A stretch of 32,003 nucleotides of DNA, taken from the NCBI RefSeq assembly GCF_022843985.1, contig NZ_JALHMP010000039.1, forward strand, positions 1 to 32,003, given 5' to 3'. This document shows positions 1 through 7,431 of the stretch, piece by piece. The notes beneath the pieces were generated by a model. It was not told where the DNA came from. It searched no databases and was given only the letters and a program-made list of their open reading frames with translations. This DNA is from Phreatobacter sp. (GTDB taxonomy: Bacteria > Pseudomonadota > Alphaproteobacteria > Rhizobiales > Phreatobacteraceae). A program made the position numbers and the translations under genes. Every line of letters begins with the position of its first letter. The first letter of the stretch is position 1.

Positions 1-925
1 CGACGACGGGTGCCGGAGCCGGCGCGACGGCGGCCGGTGCGGGAGCCGCCGGCGGCGGGGTGGTCTGGCGGCGCGGCGGCTGCTGCTGGTCGCCGCCTCC
101 GAACAGGCCTGCGAAGAGGCCCATCGAATTGCTGCGCTGGCGGATCACGCCGCCGCGGTCGCTGTCGTCCTCGAACGTGGCGCTCTCGTCGGCGCGGGAA
201 TTGTAGAACCGCGAGGCGGTGCCGCCGCGCGAACGCACCATGGCCAGTGCGGTATCGAACCCGGACAGCGGACGGCCGTCGGCAGGAATATGAACGGTGC
301 GGCCGTCGGGAAAGAGGCGGGCCAGATAATCGCGCGACACTTTCGGCCAATGCCGGACGGAGCCGGTGTCCATGTGGACGAACTGGTTGGCTGAGCCTGG
401 ATAGAAGCCGACGCCGCCGCGCTGCAGCAGAAGGCCGGCCTCGCGGACGCGGGTCATCGAGGCACCGGGAATGTAGAAGTCGAGCGCCTGGCCGGTCATG
501 TGGCGCGACTGCTGGGCGACGCCGCGGGACCGGCGACGGAGCATGGCGTTGGTGCCGGGCGAGCGATAGGCCGAGACCACGTGAATCGGCGACTGGGCTC
601 CGACCGAACGGTAGACCTCCCAGACGATGTCGAACAGATGCGGGTCCATCCGGGTCGGCTCGTCGCGGCGCCAGTCGCGCAGGAACCAGTTGAGCTTGTT
701 CAGCGCGTCCTGATCATAGCGGCCGTTGCGCTTGAAGGTGATGAGGATCTGTTCGCCCGTGTGCTTGTGCAGCATCGACAGCGTCCGCGTGTCGCCATTG
801 GCGACGACGGTCTGGGTCGAATTGCTGATAGCGATCAGAAGTCCAAAGCCGAGAGCGGCGGAGGCCGCGACGCGCAGCGCGATGCGCGGGACCCGGCCAG
901 GCACTGATCGTTGGGCTGAGGACAC
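1..925 (-). CDS. DUF882 / MepK (YcbK)-like murein endopeptidase, C-terminus cut by window edge
   Basis: Peptidase M15-like protein of the DUF882 (YcbK/MepK) family. E. coli MepK cleaves the 3-3 (mDAP-mDAP) cross-links of peptidoglycan in the periplasm. Visible are a hydrophobic N-terminal segment (residues about 15-34, signal or anchor), the SAYRSPGTNAMLRRR motif at about 118-132, and putative zinc ligands H142 and D149 (SRHMTGQALDF) and H184 (FVHMD). The match to the family is strong as far as about residue 195. After that comes a low-complexity tail rich in Q, P and A that runs off the window, so the true end is unseen. I chose the GTG at 925: an in-frame TAG lies just upstream and no ATG precedes the hydrophobic segment. 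A GTG seven codons further in is the alternative. The next gene upstream on the same strand encodes an L,D-transpeptidase, the enzyme type that makes 3-3 cross-links. Catalytic activity is inferred from the family. Confidence 0.85.
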   Translation of the reverse strand, partial: MSSAQRSVPGRVPRIALRVAASAALGFGLLIAISNSTQTVVANGDTRTLSMLHKHTGEQILITFKRNGRYDQDALNKLNWFLRDWRRDEPTRMDPHLFDIVWEVYRSVGAQSPIHVVSAYRSPGTNAMLRRRSRGVAQQSRHMTGQALDFYIPGASMTRVREAGLLLQRGGVGFYPGSANQFVHMDTGSVRHWPKVSRDYLARLFPDGRTVHIPADGRPLSGFDTALAMVRSRGGTASRFYNSRADESATFEDDSDRGGVIRQRSNSMGLFAGLFGGGDQQQPPRRQTTPPPAAPAPAAVAPAPAPVV

Positions 926-1142
926 TATGACAGGGCTCTATCGTTGACCGAAAGACGGTTCGTGAGCCCGTCGACGAGGCTCATGGTGAACGTATCATCG
1001 TCAGGATCGGTTAAAGAACCCTGAGGACCGTCAACGGATCGACAACCACGATGCCGCTCACGGATATGTGACCGGTAGGCAGGAACTGTGGCGAAATCAT
1101 GCCAGCCCACCCCGCCTGCCTCCCACCTTGGTCAATGGAACC

Positions 1143-2789
1143 CTAACCGCGGCCGCCCGCGAGAGCGGTCCGAACCCGGGCATTGTGGCCGTAGATATCG
1201 GGCAGCTCAACCAGTTCGCCGCTGGAATCCACCGTCATCGTGAAATAGACGAGGTGGATTGGAATGGTCTGGCGGAAGCGGACCGAGCGCTCGCCGGTTC
1301 CGTAAAGGCTACGCAGACGCCCGAGGGTCCAGATCTCCCCCGGCTGCGCGATGCCGAGCAGCAGCGTCGCAAGTTCCTCGGGATTCTGCACCCGGACACA
1401 GCCATTGGAGAGCGTCCGGCTCGCGCGGCTGAAATCTCCGCGCGAGGGGGTGTCGTGGAGGTAGATCGCGTGGCGGTTGGGGAACATGAACTTCATGCGG
1501 CCCAGCGCATTCGCCGTTCCCGGCGGCTGGCGGAACGAAAAGCGACCGACATTGGCCGAGGCCCAGTCGATCGTCGAGGCATCGACGATGCGGCCGCCCT
1601 GCGTCACCTGGATGCCGCGGCGGGCGAAATAGCCGCCGCCGTTGCGGGTCGCCGGCCCGAGCATCGACCGGCGGACGATCGAGAGCGGCACGTGCCAGGA
1701 CGGGTTGACGACGATGAAGCTCATCGCATCGGAGAAGACAGGCGTCTGCGTCTCGGCCCGGCCGACGACGGCGCGGGTGCGGTGGATGACCTCGGTCCCC
1801 TGGACGACATTGACATGGGCCTCGGTCGAATTGACCCAGATATGGGTGTCGCCGAGCCGGCGTGGCAGCCAGCGCCAGCGCTCCAGATTGGCGATCAGGT
1901 CACGCTCCCGCAGGGCGTGGCGGCGAGTCGCCTCGGTCGTGGTCATCTCGCGGCGCTCGCCGCGCATCTCGATGAGCTTGGCGCGCAACTGGCGGAACCC
2001 GAGATGGGGAGGATTGAAGGCTTCCAGCGCCGCAGACACGCTCTCGGCGCGGGCGACGGCATCAAGCGCCGCGGCTGTATCGATCCGCGGCGGCGCGACG
2101 TCGAAATAGCCGGACAGGCGCTTGGGGTCGGTGCGGCCGCCCGAGGCGTGGGAGGCGTAGAGCGCGACGGCGCGGGCCAGCGCGAGTTCGAGGCGGGCGA
2201 CGCTCTCGGCGGTGCGCGGACCCGTGGGCAGCTGAATCCGGTAAGCGGCAGGATCGAGACCGTCCTCACCGGCCTGGCCGAGGCGGGTCAGGGCGGCCTG
2301 TCCGCGGGGCGAGACGACCCCGTCCCGGACGAAGAGCGGGGCGTAGCCACGACCGCCGTAGAAGACGTTGAACTGCTGCTGCAGCGCCCGCTCGCCGCCC
2401 GGCCGCGCCAGCAGGATCCGCAACTGCTGGGCGACGCGCTGCGTGGTGATCGCCGGGTCGGGCTGGCCGTCCTCAACGAGGCTCGGCGGGTCATCGGGAA
2501 GCGCCGCGAAATCGGCTTCCGTCGGCTGCGGCACCGCCGGTGCCTGAACCGTTTCCGGTGCCTCGTCGTCGGCATTGGGCGCCTCGGCGAGGATCGGCGG
2601 CGCCGGGAAGGCGTCGAGCCCGAAATCACGCGGGGCGAGCGGCGCGACGAGATCGACGGGCGGGCGCGGGATGGCCTGTTCGACCTCCCATCCGGCGAGA
2701 GTGAACCGCTCCGACGGATCGGCCTGCGCCACTGCCAGCGATCCTGAGCCGATCAGGGTGCAGGCAAGGAAGGCCGATCGCAGACGCAT
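1143..2789 (-). CDS. L,D-transpeptidase, YcbB/LdtD type
   Basis: Periplasmic L,D-transpeptidase of the YkuD fold, expected to form 3-3 peptidoglycan cross-links. It has 548 residues. A signal peptide covers about residues 1-22, followed by a proline/alanine-rich linker (about 40-115), an N-terminal scaffold region of the YcbB type (about 115-280), and the catalytic domain (about 315-490). The domain carries HDTPS at 445-449 and the SNGCVRV motif with nucleophile C464; E. coli LdtD has SSGCVRV at this place. The conserved C-terminal block with RQTIPIHLVYFT is present. The peptidoglycan-binding domain of E. coli LdtD seems reduced or absent between scaffold and catalytic domain. A GAGGAA ribosome site lies 6 nt before the ATG. 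The neighbouring downstream gene is a MepK-like endopeptidase, as ldtD and mepK are neighbours in E. coli. Confidence 0.93.
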   Translation of the reverse strand: MRLRSAFLACTLIGSGSLAVAQADPSERFTLAGWEVEQAIPRPPVDLVAPLAPRDFGLDAFPAPPILAEAPNADDEAPETVQAPAVPQPTEADFAALPDDPPSLVEDGQPDPAITTQRVAQQLRILLARPGGERALQQQFNVFYGGRGYAPLFVRDGVVSPRGQAALTRLGQAGEDGLDPAAYRIQLPTGPRTAESVARLELALARAVALYASHASGGRTDPKRLSGYFDVAPPRIDTAAALDAVARAESVSAALEAFNPPHLGFRQLRAKLIEMRGERREMTTTEATRRHALRERDLIANLERWRWLPRRLGDTHIWVNSTEAHVNVVQGTEVIHRTRAVVGRAETQTPVFSDAMSFIVVNPSWHVPLSIVRRSMLGPATRNGGGYFARRGIQVTQGGRIVDASTIDWASANVGRFSFRQPPGTANALGRMKFMFPNRHAIYLHDTPSRGDFSRASRTLSNGCVRVQNPEELATLLLGIAQPGEIWTLGRLRSLYGTGERSVRFRQTIPIHLVYFTMTVDSSGELVELPDIYGHNARVRTALAGGRG

Positions 2790-2860
2790 CGTGGTTTCCT
2801 CGGGTGTCGGACGAATCCGGAGCGGAACGCCTCTGGCATAACTGACGTTTTTCGATCATG

Positions 2861-2873
2861 CGGCACGGTGCCG
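2861..2873. repeat. 13-bp palindrome between the sigma-54 regulator and the L,D-transpeptidase
   Basis: CGGCACGGTGCCG is a perfect palindrome in the 139-nt gap after the response regulator stop and before the L,D-transpeptidase start. It could be a small terminator hairpin (stem of 5 bp, no T-run) or a protein site. It resembles a -24/-12 promoter (GGCAC then GC), but the GG-to-GC spacing is one base short. Confidence 0.35.
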
Positions 2874-2928
2874 ATCAACCCACGATCGCTTCATCGCGGC
2901 TGAAATCGGCGCCTGCGAGGATTTGCAG

Positions 2929-4410
2929 TCACACCTCCTCCGGCGCGTCAGCAGGCTCCTCCAGCCCCAGATCCTTGAGTTTGCGGTAAAGGGTCGAGCG
3001 GCCGATCCCGAGGCGCCGTGCGACCTGCGACATCTGCCCGCGATAGTGATCGAGGGCGAACTTGAGCGCCTCCGTCTCGATCTCCTCCATCGGGCGGACA
3101 TGCCCGGCCGCATCGACCAGGGCGATGGAGGCCCCCGGAACGATCATCGCGGGCTGGGCCGCGAGGGCGGGCTGGAGCGCTGGCGAGGCGATCAGCACCT
3201 GCGGCGCCAGCGGCACCACCACGTCGTAGCCGTCGACCTGGGCGGCGATCTGCGGGAAGTCGGCGATGGAGAGTTCGTCGCCGTCGCAGAGGACGACGGC
3301 GCGGAACACGGCGTTCTCCAGTTGGCGCACGTTGCCGGGCCAGGGATAGGCGCCAAGCAGACCGAAGACGGCCGGCTGGATGCCACGGATGCGCTTGCCC
3401 TCTTCGGCCGCGATGCGGGCGAGGAAATGGCGCGTCAGGTCGGGAATGTCCTCGGCGCGCTCGCGCAGCGGCGGCAGCGTCATCGGGAAGACGCAGAGCC
3501 GGTAATAGAGGTCCTCGCGGAACCGCCCGTCCTTCACCGCCTGGATGAGGTCGCGGTTGGTGGCCGAGACGATGCGGATGTCGACCTTGACCGGGCGCTT
3601 GGCGCCGACCGGATCGACCTCGCCTTCCTGGATCGCACGCAGGAGCTTCACCTGCGTCTCCAGCGGCAGTTCGCCCACCTCGTCGAGGAAGAGCGTACCG
3701 CCATGGGCCTCGACGAACTTGCCCGTATGCTTGTCGGTGGCGCCGGTGAAGGCGCCCTTCTCGTGCCCGAACAGGATGCTCTCCACGAGATTCTGCGGGA
3801 TGGCGCCGCAGTTAACGGCGACGAAGGGCTTGGCCCGGCGCTCGCCCGATCCGGCGATCGCCCGCGCCAGCAGCTCCTTGCCGACGCCGCTCTCGCCCTC
3901 GATCATCACCGGGATCATCGAGGCGGCGGCCTTGTCGGCCATCTTCAGCAGCGGCTGCATCCGCGGCGAGCGGGTGATGATGTCCTTGAATGTCAGCGTG
4001 CCCTCGGCCTTGCGCTTCAGGCGCTGCACCTCGGCGACAAGGGCCTCGGTCTTCAGGGCGTTCTTGATCGAGACGGCGAGGCGCTCGGCACCGACCGGCT
4101 TGACGACGAAGTCGGTTGCGCCCGCCCGCATGGCGTTGACCACCGTGTCGATGCCGCCCTGGCTGGTCTGGACGATGACCGGCTTGACGATTCCTTCCTC
4201 GCGCATGGCCGCGAGCACGCCCATGCCGTCGCGCTCCGGCATGACCAGATCGAGCAGGACCAGATCGATCGAATCGCCCTCGGACAGGAGAATCTGCAGG
4301 CCCTGCTCGCCGTTTTCGCACAGGCGCGGCTCATAACCGAACTTGCGGACCATGGCCTCCACCAGACGGCGCTGAACAGGATCGTCGTCGCAGATGAGGA
4401 TGGTCGTCAC
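2929..4410 (-). CDS. sigma-54-dependent response regulator (NtrC/TacA type)
   Basis: Two-component response regulator that activates sigma-54 RNA polymerase. Receiver domain at residues 1-120 with acidic pocket D8-D10, phospho-acceptor D54 (VLLDLVMPE) and K104. AAA+ domain at about 145-375 with Walker A GESGVGKE (172-179), the sigma-54 contact loop GAFTGA (219-224), and Walker B FLDEVGEL. A proline/alanine linker of about 60 residues follows, then a Fis-type helix-turn-helix at about 445-485 (MSQVARRLGIGRSTLYRKL). I chose the GTG at 4410 because GGGAG lies 8 nt before it and the protein then starts MTTILICDDD, typical of the family; a GTG at 4419 is the alternative. No partner kinase is nearby. 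A CtrA-type box and a GATTC site lie upstream. That arrangement recalls Caulobacter TacA, a CtrA-controlled regulator, but orthology is only an inference. Confidence 0.93.
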   Translation of the reverse strand: MTTILICDDDPVQRRLVEAMVRKFGYEPRLCENGEQGLQILLSEGDSIDLVLLDLVMPERDGMGVLAAMREEGIVKPVIVQTSQGGIDTVVNAMRAGATDFVVKPVGAERLAVSIKNALKTEALVAEVQRLKRKAEGTLTFKDIITRSPRMQPLLKMADKAAASMIPVMIEGESGVGKELLARAIAGSGERRAKPFVAVNCGAIPQNLVESILFGHEKGAFTGATDKHTGKFVEAHGGTLFLDEVGELPLETQVKLLRAIQEGEVDPVGAKRPVKVDIRIVSATNRDLIQAVKDGRFREDLYYRLCVFPMTLPPLRERAEDIPDLTRHFLARIAAEEGKRIRGIQPAVFGLLGAYPWPGNVRQLENAVFRAVVLCDGDELSIADFPQIAAQVDGYDVVVPLAPQVLIASPALQPALAAQPAMIVPGASIALVDAAGHVRPMEEIETEALKFALDHYRGQMSQVARRLGIGRSTLYRKLKDLGLEEPADAPEEV

Positions 4411-4440
4411 GGCATGCACTCCCGGGGATGCGGATGTCTC

Positions 4441-4445
4441 GATTC
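4441..4445. promoter_or_regulatory. GANTC (CcrM methylation) site in the regulator leader
   Basis: GATTC lies about 30 nt upstream of the sigma-54 regulator start and about 22 nt from the CtrA-type box. GANTC is the target of the cell-cycle methylase CcrM in Alphaproteobacteria. A single GANTC can occur by chance; the pairing with the CtrA-type box gives it weight. Confidence 0.4.
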
Positions 4446-4467
4446 GGGAGAGGGTGGTGGTTGCCGC

Positions 4468-4483
4468 TTAAGGGCCGGTTAAC
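4468..4483. promoter_or_regulatory. CtrA-type box, TTAA-N7-TTAAC
   Basis: TTAA at 4468-4471, seven bases, then TTAAC at 4479-4483. This is an exact match to the full CtrA consensus known from Caulobacter and Rhizobiales. It lies 58-73 nt upstream of the sigma-54 regulator start, and the glycosyltransferase on the other side ends here. The only start it can serve is therefore the regulator's. In a GC-rich genome two spaced TTAA words are uncommon. CtrA control is inferred from the motif. Confidence 0.6.
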
Positions 4484-4494
4484 GTGGCTCTAAC

Positions 4495-4519
4495 GGCCTG
4501 ATCCCGAACGGATCAGGCC
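4495..4519 (-). terminator. 10-bp hairpin after the glycosyltransferase
   Basis: A perfect 10-bp inverted repeat (GGCCTGATCC / GGATCAGGCC) with a 5-nt loop lies 13 nt beyond the stop of the minus-strand glycosyltransferase. There is no T-run after the stem, so it may be a non-canonical terminator or an mRNA 3'-end stabiliser. Confidence 0.6.
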
Positions 4520-4532
4520 CGGTGAGGCGCCC

Positions 4533-5549
4533 TCAGGCGGCGCGTGCGGCGAGGGAAAACGGCGCCAGCGCGGCGGTGAACTGGCGCGCGGCCACCTCCC
4601 AGGTGCGGCTTTCGGCAACTTCGCGGCAGGCGCCGCGGTCGAGGACGAGGGCGCCGGCGATCGCCGCGGCGAGATCCTCGTCGAGCACGCCCACCTTGGG
4701 ATCGGTGACGACGTCGAGGGGACCCGGCACCGGAAAGGCCGCCACCGGCACGCCCGAGGCCATCGCCTCCTGCATCACGTTGCCGTAAGTGTCGGTGCGG
4801 CTGGTGAAGACGAAGACGTCCGCCGCCGCATAGACGGCCGCGAGGTCCTCGCCTGTCTTCACCCCGAGGAACACCGCCTCGGGAAAGCGCCGCTCGAGCT
4901 CGGCGCGCTGCGGCCCGTCGCCCACCACGACCTTGGTGCCCGGCAGGTCGAGCGACAGGAAGGCCTCCAGGTTCTTTTCCACCGCGAGACGTCCGACGCT
5001 GAGCATGATCGGGCCGGGCAGGTCGAGACTGGCCCCCGCCCGCGGCCGGAACAGAGCAGTGTCGACACCGCGCGACCACACCGCCAGGTTGGCGAAGCCC
5101 CAGCCAGCCAGCTCCCGCCGCATGGTCTCGGTCGGTACCATGGTGCGGACGGCCGCACCGTGGAAATGCCGCAGCCAGGCATAGGTCAGCGCCTCGGGGA
5201 TCGGCGCCCGGGCCCGCACATATTCGGGATAGCGGGTATGGTAGCTGGTGGTGAAGGCAAGTCCCCTCGCCAGCGCCCAGCGTCGCGCCGCATGGCCGAC
5301 CGGTCCTTCCGTGGCGATATGCAGCGCCGCGGGCGCGAGCGCATCGAGCCGGGCGGCGATGGCGCTCCCGGCACCGAAGGCGAGGCGGATGTCAGGATAG
5401 GTCGGCATCGGCCAGGTCGGCAGCCCCTCGGGGGTGACGAAGCGGGCATCGATGCCGAGCCCGGTCAGCGCCGCGGCGGTCTCCTTCAGCGAGCGCACCA
5501 CTCCGTTAACCTGCGGTGTCCAGGCATCGGTGGCGATCGCCAGGCGCAT
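4533..5549 (-). CDS. GT4-type glycosyltransferase
   Basis: Retaining glycosyltransferase with two Rossmann-like domains (GT-B fold), 338 residues. The N-terminal domain starts with MRLAIATDAWTPQVNGVV, the acceptor-side glycine loop of this family. The C-terminal nucleotide-sugar domain shows WSRGVDTALFRP, SVGRLAVEKN, GDGP, and TDTYGNVMQEAMASGVPV; the last corresponds to the EX7E motif with its first Glu replaced by Asp. The family includes mannosyl- and glucosyl-transferases acting on lipids; donor and acceptor cannot be read from sequence. I chose the ATG at 5549 because GGGAGG stands 5 nt upstream; an ATG at 5570 would overlap the upstream gene more. It overlaps no part of the preceding phosphoesterase gene (stop at 5563), is 13 nt downstream of it and probably shares its transcript. 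Confidence 0.9.
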   Translation of the reverse strand: MRLAIATDAWTPQVNGVVRSLKETAAALTGLGIDARFVTPEGLPTWPMPTYPDIRLAFGAGSAIAARLDALAPAALHIATEGPVGHAARRWALARGLAFTTSYHTRYPEYVRARAPIPEALTYAWLRHFHGAAVRTMVPTETMRRELAGWGFANLAVWSRGVDTALFRPRAGASLDLPGPIMLSVGRLAVEKNLEAFLSLDLPGTKVVVGDGPQRAELERRFPEAVFLGVKTGEDLAAVYAAADVFVFTSRTDTYGNVMQEAMASGVPVAAFPVPGPLDVVTDPKVGVLDEDLAAAIAGALVLDRGACREVAESRTWEVAARQFTAALAPFSLAARAA

Positions 5550-5562
5550 GGCGGCCTCCCGC

Positions 5563-6387
5563 TCAGGCATTCACCCGCGAGCGGCCCGGCAGCGCGATCG
5601 GCAGGCCGACCTCGTGGCTGTCGGCATCGGCAAGTCCCGGCGCCGCGACCAGTTCGGTCCAGCGCATGATCTCGAAGCGCCCGTCATAGCCCTCGACCAG
5701 GGCGGTGCAGCTTTCCACCCAGTCGCCACAGTTCATGTAACGGATGCCGACCTGGTCCTTGATGGCGGCGTGGTGGATATGGCCGCAGATGACCCCGTCT
5801 ACCTTCTGGCGCCGGGCCTCGGTCGCCAGCGCCTCCTCGAAGGCGCCGATGAAATTGACCGCTTTCTTGACCTTGAACTTGGCCCAGGCCGATAGCGACC
5901 AGTAGGTCAGTCCCAGCCGCCGCCGCACGAAATTGAGCCAGCGGTTGCAGTAGAGCGCCGCGTCATAGGCCCAGTCGCCGAGATGGGCGAGCCAGCGTGC
6001 ATGCATGACCACCACGTCGAAGGCATCGCCGTGGATGACGAGGAAGCGCTTGCCGTCGGCGGCCTCGTGGACGATCTGGTCCATCACCTCGATGCCACCG
6101 AAATGCGTGCCGAAATAGTCGCGCATGAATTCGTCGTGGTTGCCCGGCAGGTAGTAGATCTGGCTGCCCTTGCGCACGGCCCTGAGGAGCTTCTGCACCA
6201 CGTCGTTATGCGCCTGCGGCCAGTACCAGCCACGCCGCAATTGCCAGCCGTCGACGATGTCGCCGACCAGATAGATGACGTCGGCGTCGTTATGCCGGAG
6301 GAAGTCGATCAGGAGGGGCGCCTGTGCACCGCGGGCGCCGAGATGGACGTCCGATATGAATATCGCCCTGTGCCGCTTCTGCACCAT
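5563..6387 (-). CDS. LpxH-like metallophosphoesterase (UDP-2,3-diacylglucosamine diphosphatase family)
   Basis: Calcineurin-type metallophosphoesterase of 274 residues. The metal-binding motifs appear in order: FISDVHLG, VGDIVDGW, GNHDEF, IHGDAFD and GHIHHA. Databases usually label this alphaproteobacterial group UDP-2,3-diacylglucosamine diphosphatase. In many alphaproteobacteria LpxI does the lipid A step, so this protein may act on another phospho- or pyrophospho-lipid. The long open frame extends upstream to 7299, but similarity starts at MVQKRHRAIFISDVHLG, so I place the start at 6387. The glycosyltransferase follows 13 nt later, which suggests joint work on an envelope glycolipid (inference). 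The gene diverges from a pmtA-like gene. Confidence 0.9.
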   Translation of the reverse strand: MVQKRHRAIFISDVHLGARGAQAPLLIDFLRHNDADVIYLVGDIVDGWQLRRGWYWPQAHNDVVQKLLRAVRKGSQIYYLPGNHDEFMRDYFGTHFGGIEVMDQIVHEAADGKRFLVIHGDAFDVVVMHARWLAHLGDWAYDAALYCNRWLNFVRRRLGLTYWSLSAWAKFKVKKAVNFIGAFEEALATEARRQKVDGVICGHIHHAAIKDQVGIRYMNCGDWVESCTALVEGYDGRFEIMRWTELVAAPGLADADSHEVGLPIALPGRSRVNA

Positions 6388-6449
6388 GGTCCGGCTCCCG
6401 GCCGCTTCTGCCCTGTCGCGGGGAGAAAGACCAGATTCGCCTTGCGCTT

Positions 6450-6541
6450 TTGTGACAGGCGCGGCGAAGCGACGCTCGGTCCTGTCGTCCAACTGTCGCC
6501 GAGCCTTGCTAGCGCTGGCCAGATCGGGGGGCCTGTCACAA
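6450..6541. promoter_or_regulatory. 11-bp perfect inverted repeat in the divergent promoter region
   Basis: TTGTGACAGGC at 6450-6460 recurs as its exact reverse complement GCCTGTCACAA at 6531-6541, 70 bp apart, in the 192-bp gap between the phosphoesterase (minus) and the pmtA-like gene (plus). The copies point in opposite senses, one per divergent gene, as expected for paired operator half-sites or mirrored promoter elements. Function is inferred from position only. Confidence 0.5.
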
Positions 6542-6579
6542 GTCGAGGAACGCCCCGCAGGTCTTGACGGGGGTGCCGG

Positions 6580-7260
6580 ATGGCTGGGGATCTCGACCGG
6601 GATACGATGGAACGTGCCTATGCACGCTGGGCGCCGATTTATGACGCCGTCTGCGGTCCGGTCTTCGAGAAGGGTCGCCGCGCCGCCACAGCGGCGGTGA
6701 AGCAGACGGGCAGCCGCATCCTCGAGGTGGGCGTCGGCACCGGCCTGTCGTTCCAGGATTACGACGCCAGCCACGCGGTCTATGGCATCGACCTCTCGGA
6801 GCCGATGATCGCCAGGGCGCGCGAGCGCATGGCCACCGGCGCCTTTCCCCATGTCAGGGAGGTCCGTGTCATGGACGCCCACGACCTCGCCTATCCCGAC
6901 GCGATGTTCGACGGCGTCGTCGCCCAGTTCGTCATCACCCTGGTCGAGCGGCCCGAGCGCGTGCTTGACGAATGCGCCCGCGTGCTGAAGCCGGGCGGCG
7001 AGATCATCCTGGTCAACCACCTCTATTCGGAGCGCGGCCTCGCCGCCGCCATCGAGCGCTGGTTCGCCAAACACGCCCATACCTTCGGCCTGAGGCCCGA
7101 ATTCCCCTTCCAGCGCCTGCAGGCCTGGGCCGAGGCCCATGGCGGCGTCGCGGTGGCCGAGCGCCGCCGGGTCGCCCCTCTCGGCGTCTATACCCTCGTC
7201 CGCTTCCGCAAGCTGGCCGAGGGCGAGCGCGCGGCCTCCCGCCTCGCCGCCGCGGGCTGA
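6580..7260 (+). CDS. pmtA: phosphatidylethanolamine N-methyltransferase, Rhodobacter type (PmtA-like)
   Basis: Class I SAM-dependent methyltransferase of 226 residues. Rhodobacter-type PmtA methylates phosphatidylethanolamine three times to phosphatidylcholine at the inner membrane. Family marks are the N-terminal ERAYARWAPIYDAVCGPVFEKGR, the SAM loop ILEVGVGTGLS, the acidic GIDLSEPMIARAR, and VLKPGGEIILVNH. Length fits. Specificity within this family is hard to tell from demethylmenaquinone methyltransferase-like relatives, but the YARWAPIYD start and the EIILVNH block favour PmtA. An ATG at 6607 is an alternative start. It sits opposite the LpxH-like/glycosyltransferase pair, giving an envelope-lipid neighbourhood. 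Confidence 0.8.
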   Translation: MAGDLDRDTMERAYARWAPIYDAVCGPVFEKGRRAATAAVKQTGSRILEVGVGTGLSFQDYDASHAVYGIDLSEPMIARARERMATGAFPHVREVRVMDAHDLAYPDAMFDGVVAQFVITLVERPERVLDECARVLKPGGEIILVNHLYSERGLAAAIERWFAKHAHTFGLRPEFPFQRLQAWAEAHGGVAVAERRRVAPLGVYTLVRFRKLAEGERAASRLAAAG

Positions 7261-7431
7261 ATCAGCGCCCCCACCGGCTGCGCCAGGCATACGGACCACC
7301 GGTATCCGGGCACGGCGTTGCTAAAGGGCAACGGCCACAGCCTGGAACGCCCTACCGACCAAGCACCACGTTGATCCGGCCGGTGGCATTGCCCATACCA
7401 GCCCCCTGGGTTCGACCGTCAGGAGGCTTCC

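Noticed and set aside
925-1110. 61-codon minus-strand frame between the DUF882 and transpeptidase genes
   Set aside because: No ribosome site and no recognisable protein character; it overlaps the leader of the DUF882 gene. The 217-nt gap shows nothing else I can support.
1068-2747. 559-codon open frame on the plus strand opposite the L,D-transpeptidase
   Set aside because: It is the GC-rich antisense shadow of the transpeptidase: no domain, no ribosome site, Arg/Gly/Asp-rich. The opposite strand has a complete catalytic domain.
2861-2873. Possible sigma-54 (-24/-12) promoter for the L,D-transpeptidase gene
   Set aside because: GGCAC and GC are one base too close for the -24/-12 spacing, and the element is better explained as a palindrome.
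2923-4482. 519-codon plus-strand frame opposite the sigma-54 regulator, and similar long frames opposite pyk, the M3 peptidase and prfC
   Set aside because: All are composition artefacts of high third-position GC; the recognised proteins on the other strand account for the sequence.
6580-7260. Menaquinone/ubiquinone methyltransferase (UbiE) as the identity of the SAM enzyme
   Set aside because: The SAM core is similar, but the ERAYARWAPIYD start, the length and the EIILVNH block fit Rhodobacter-type PmtA better.
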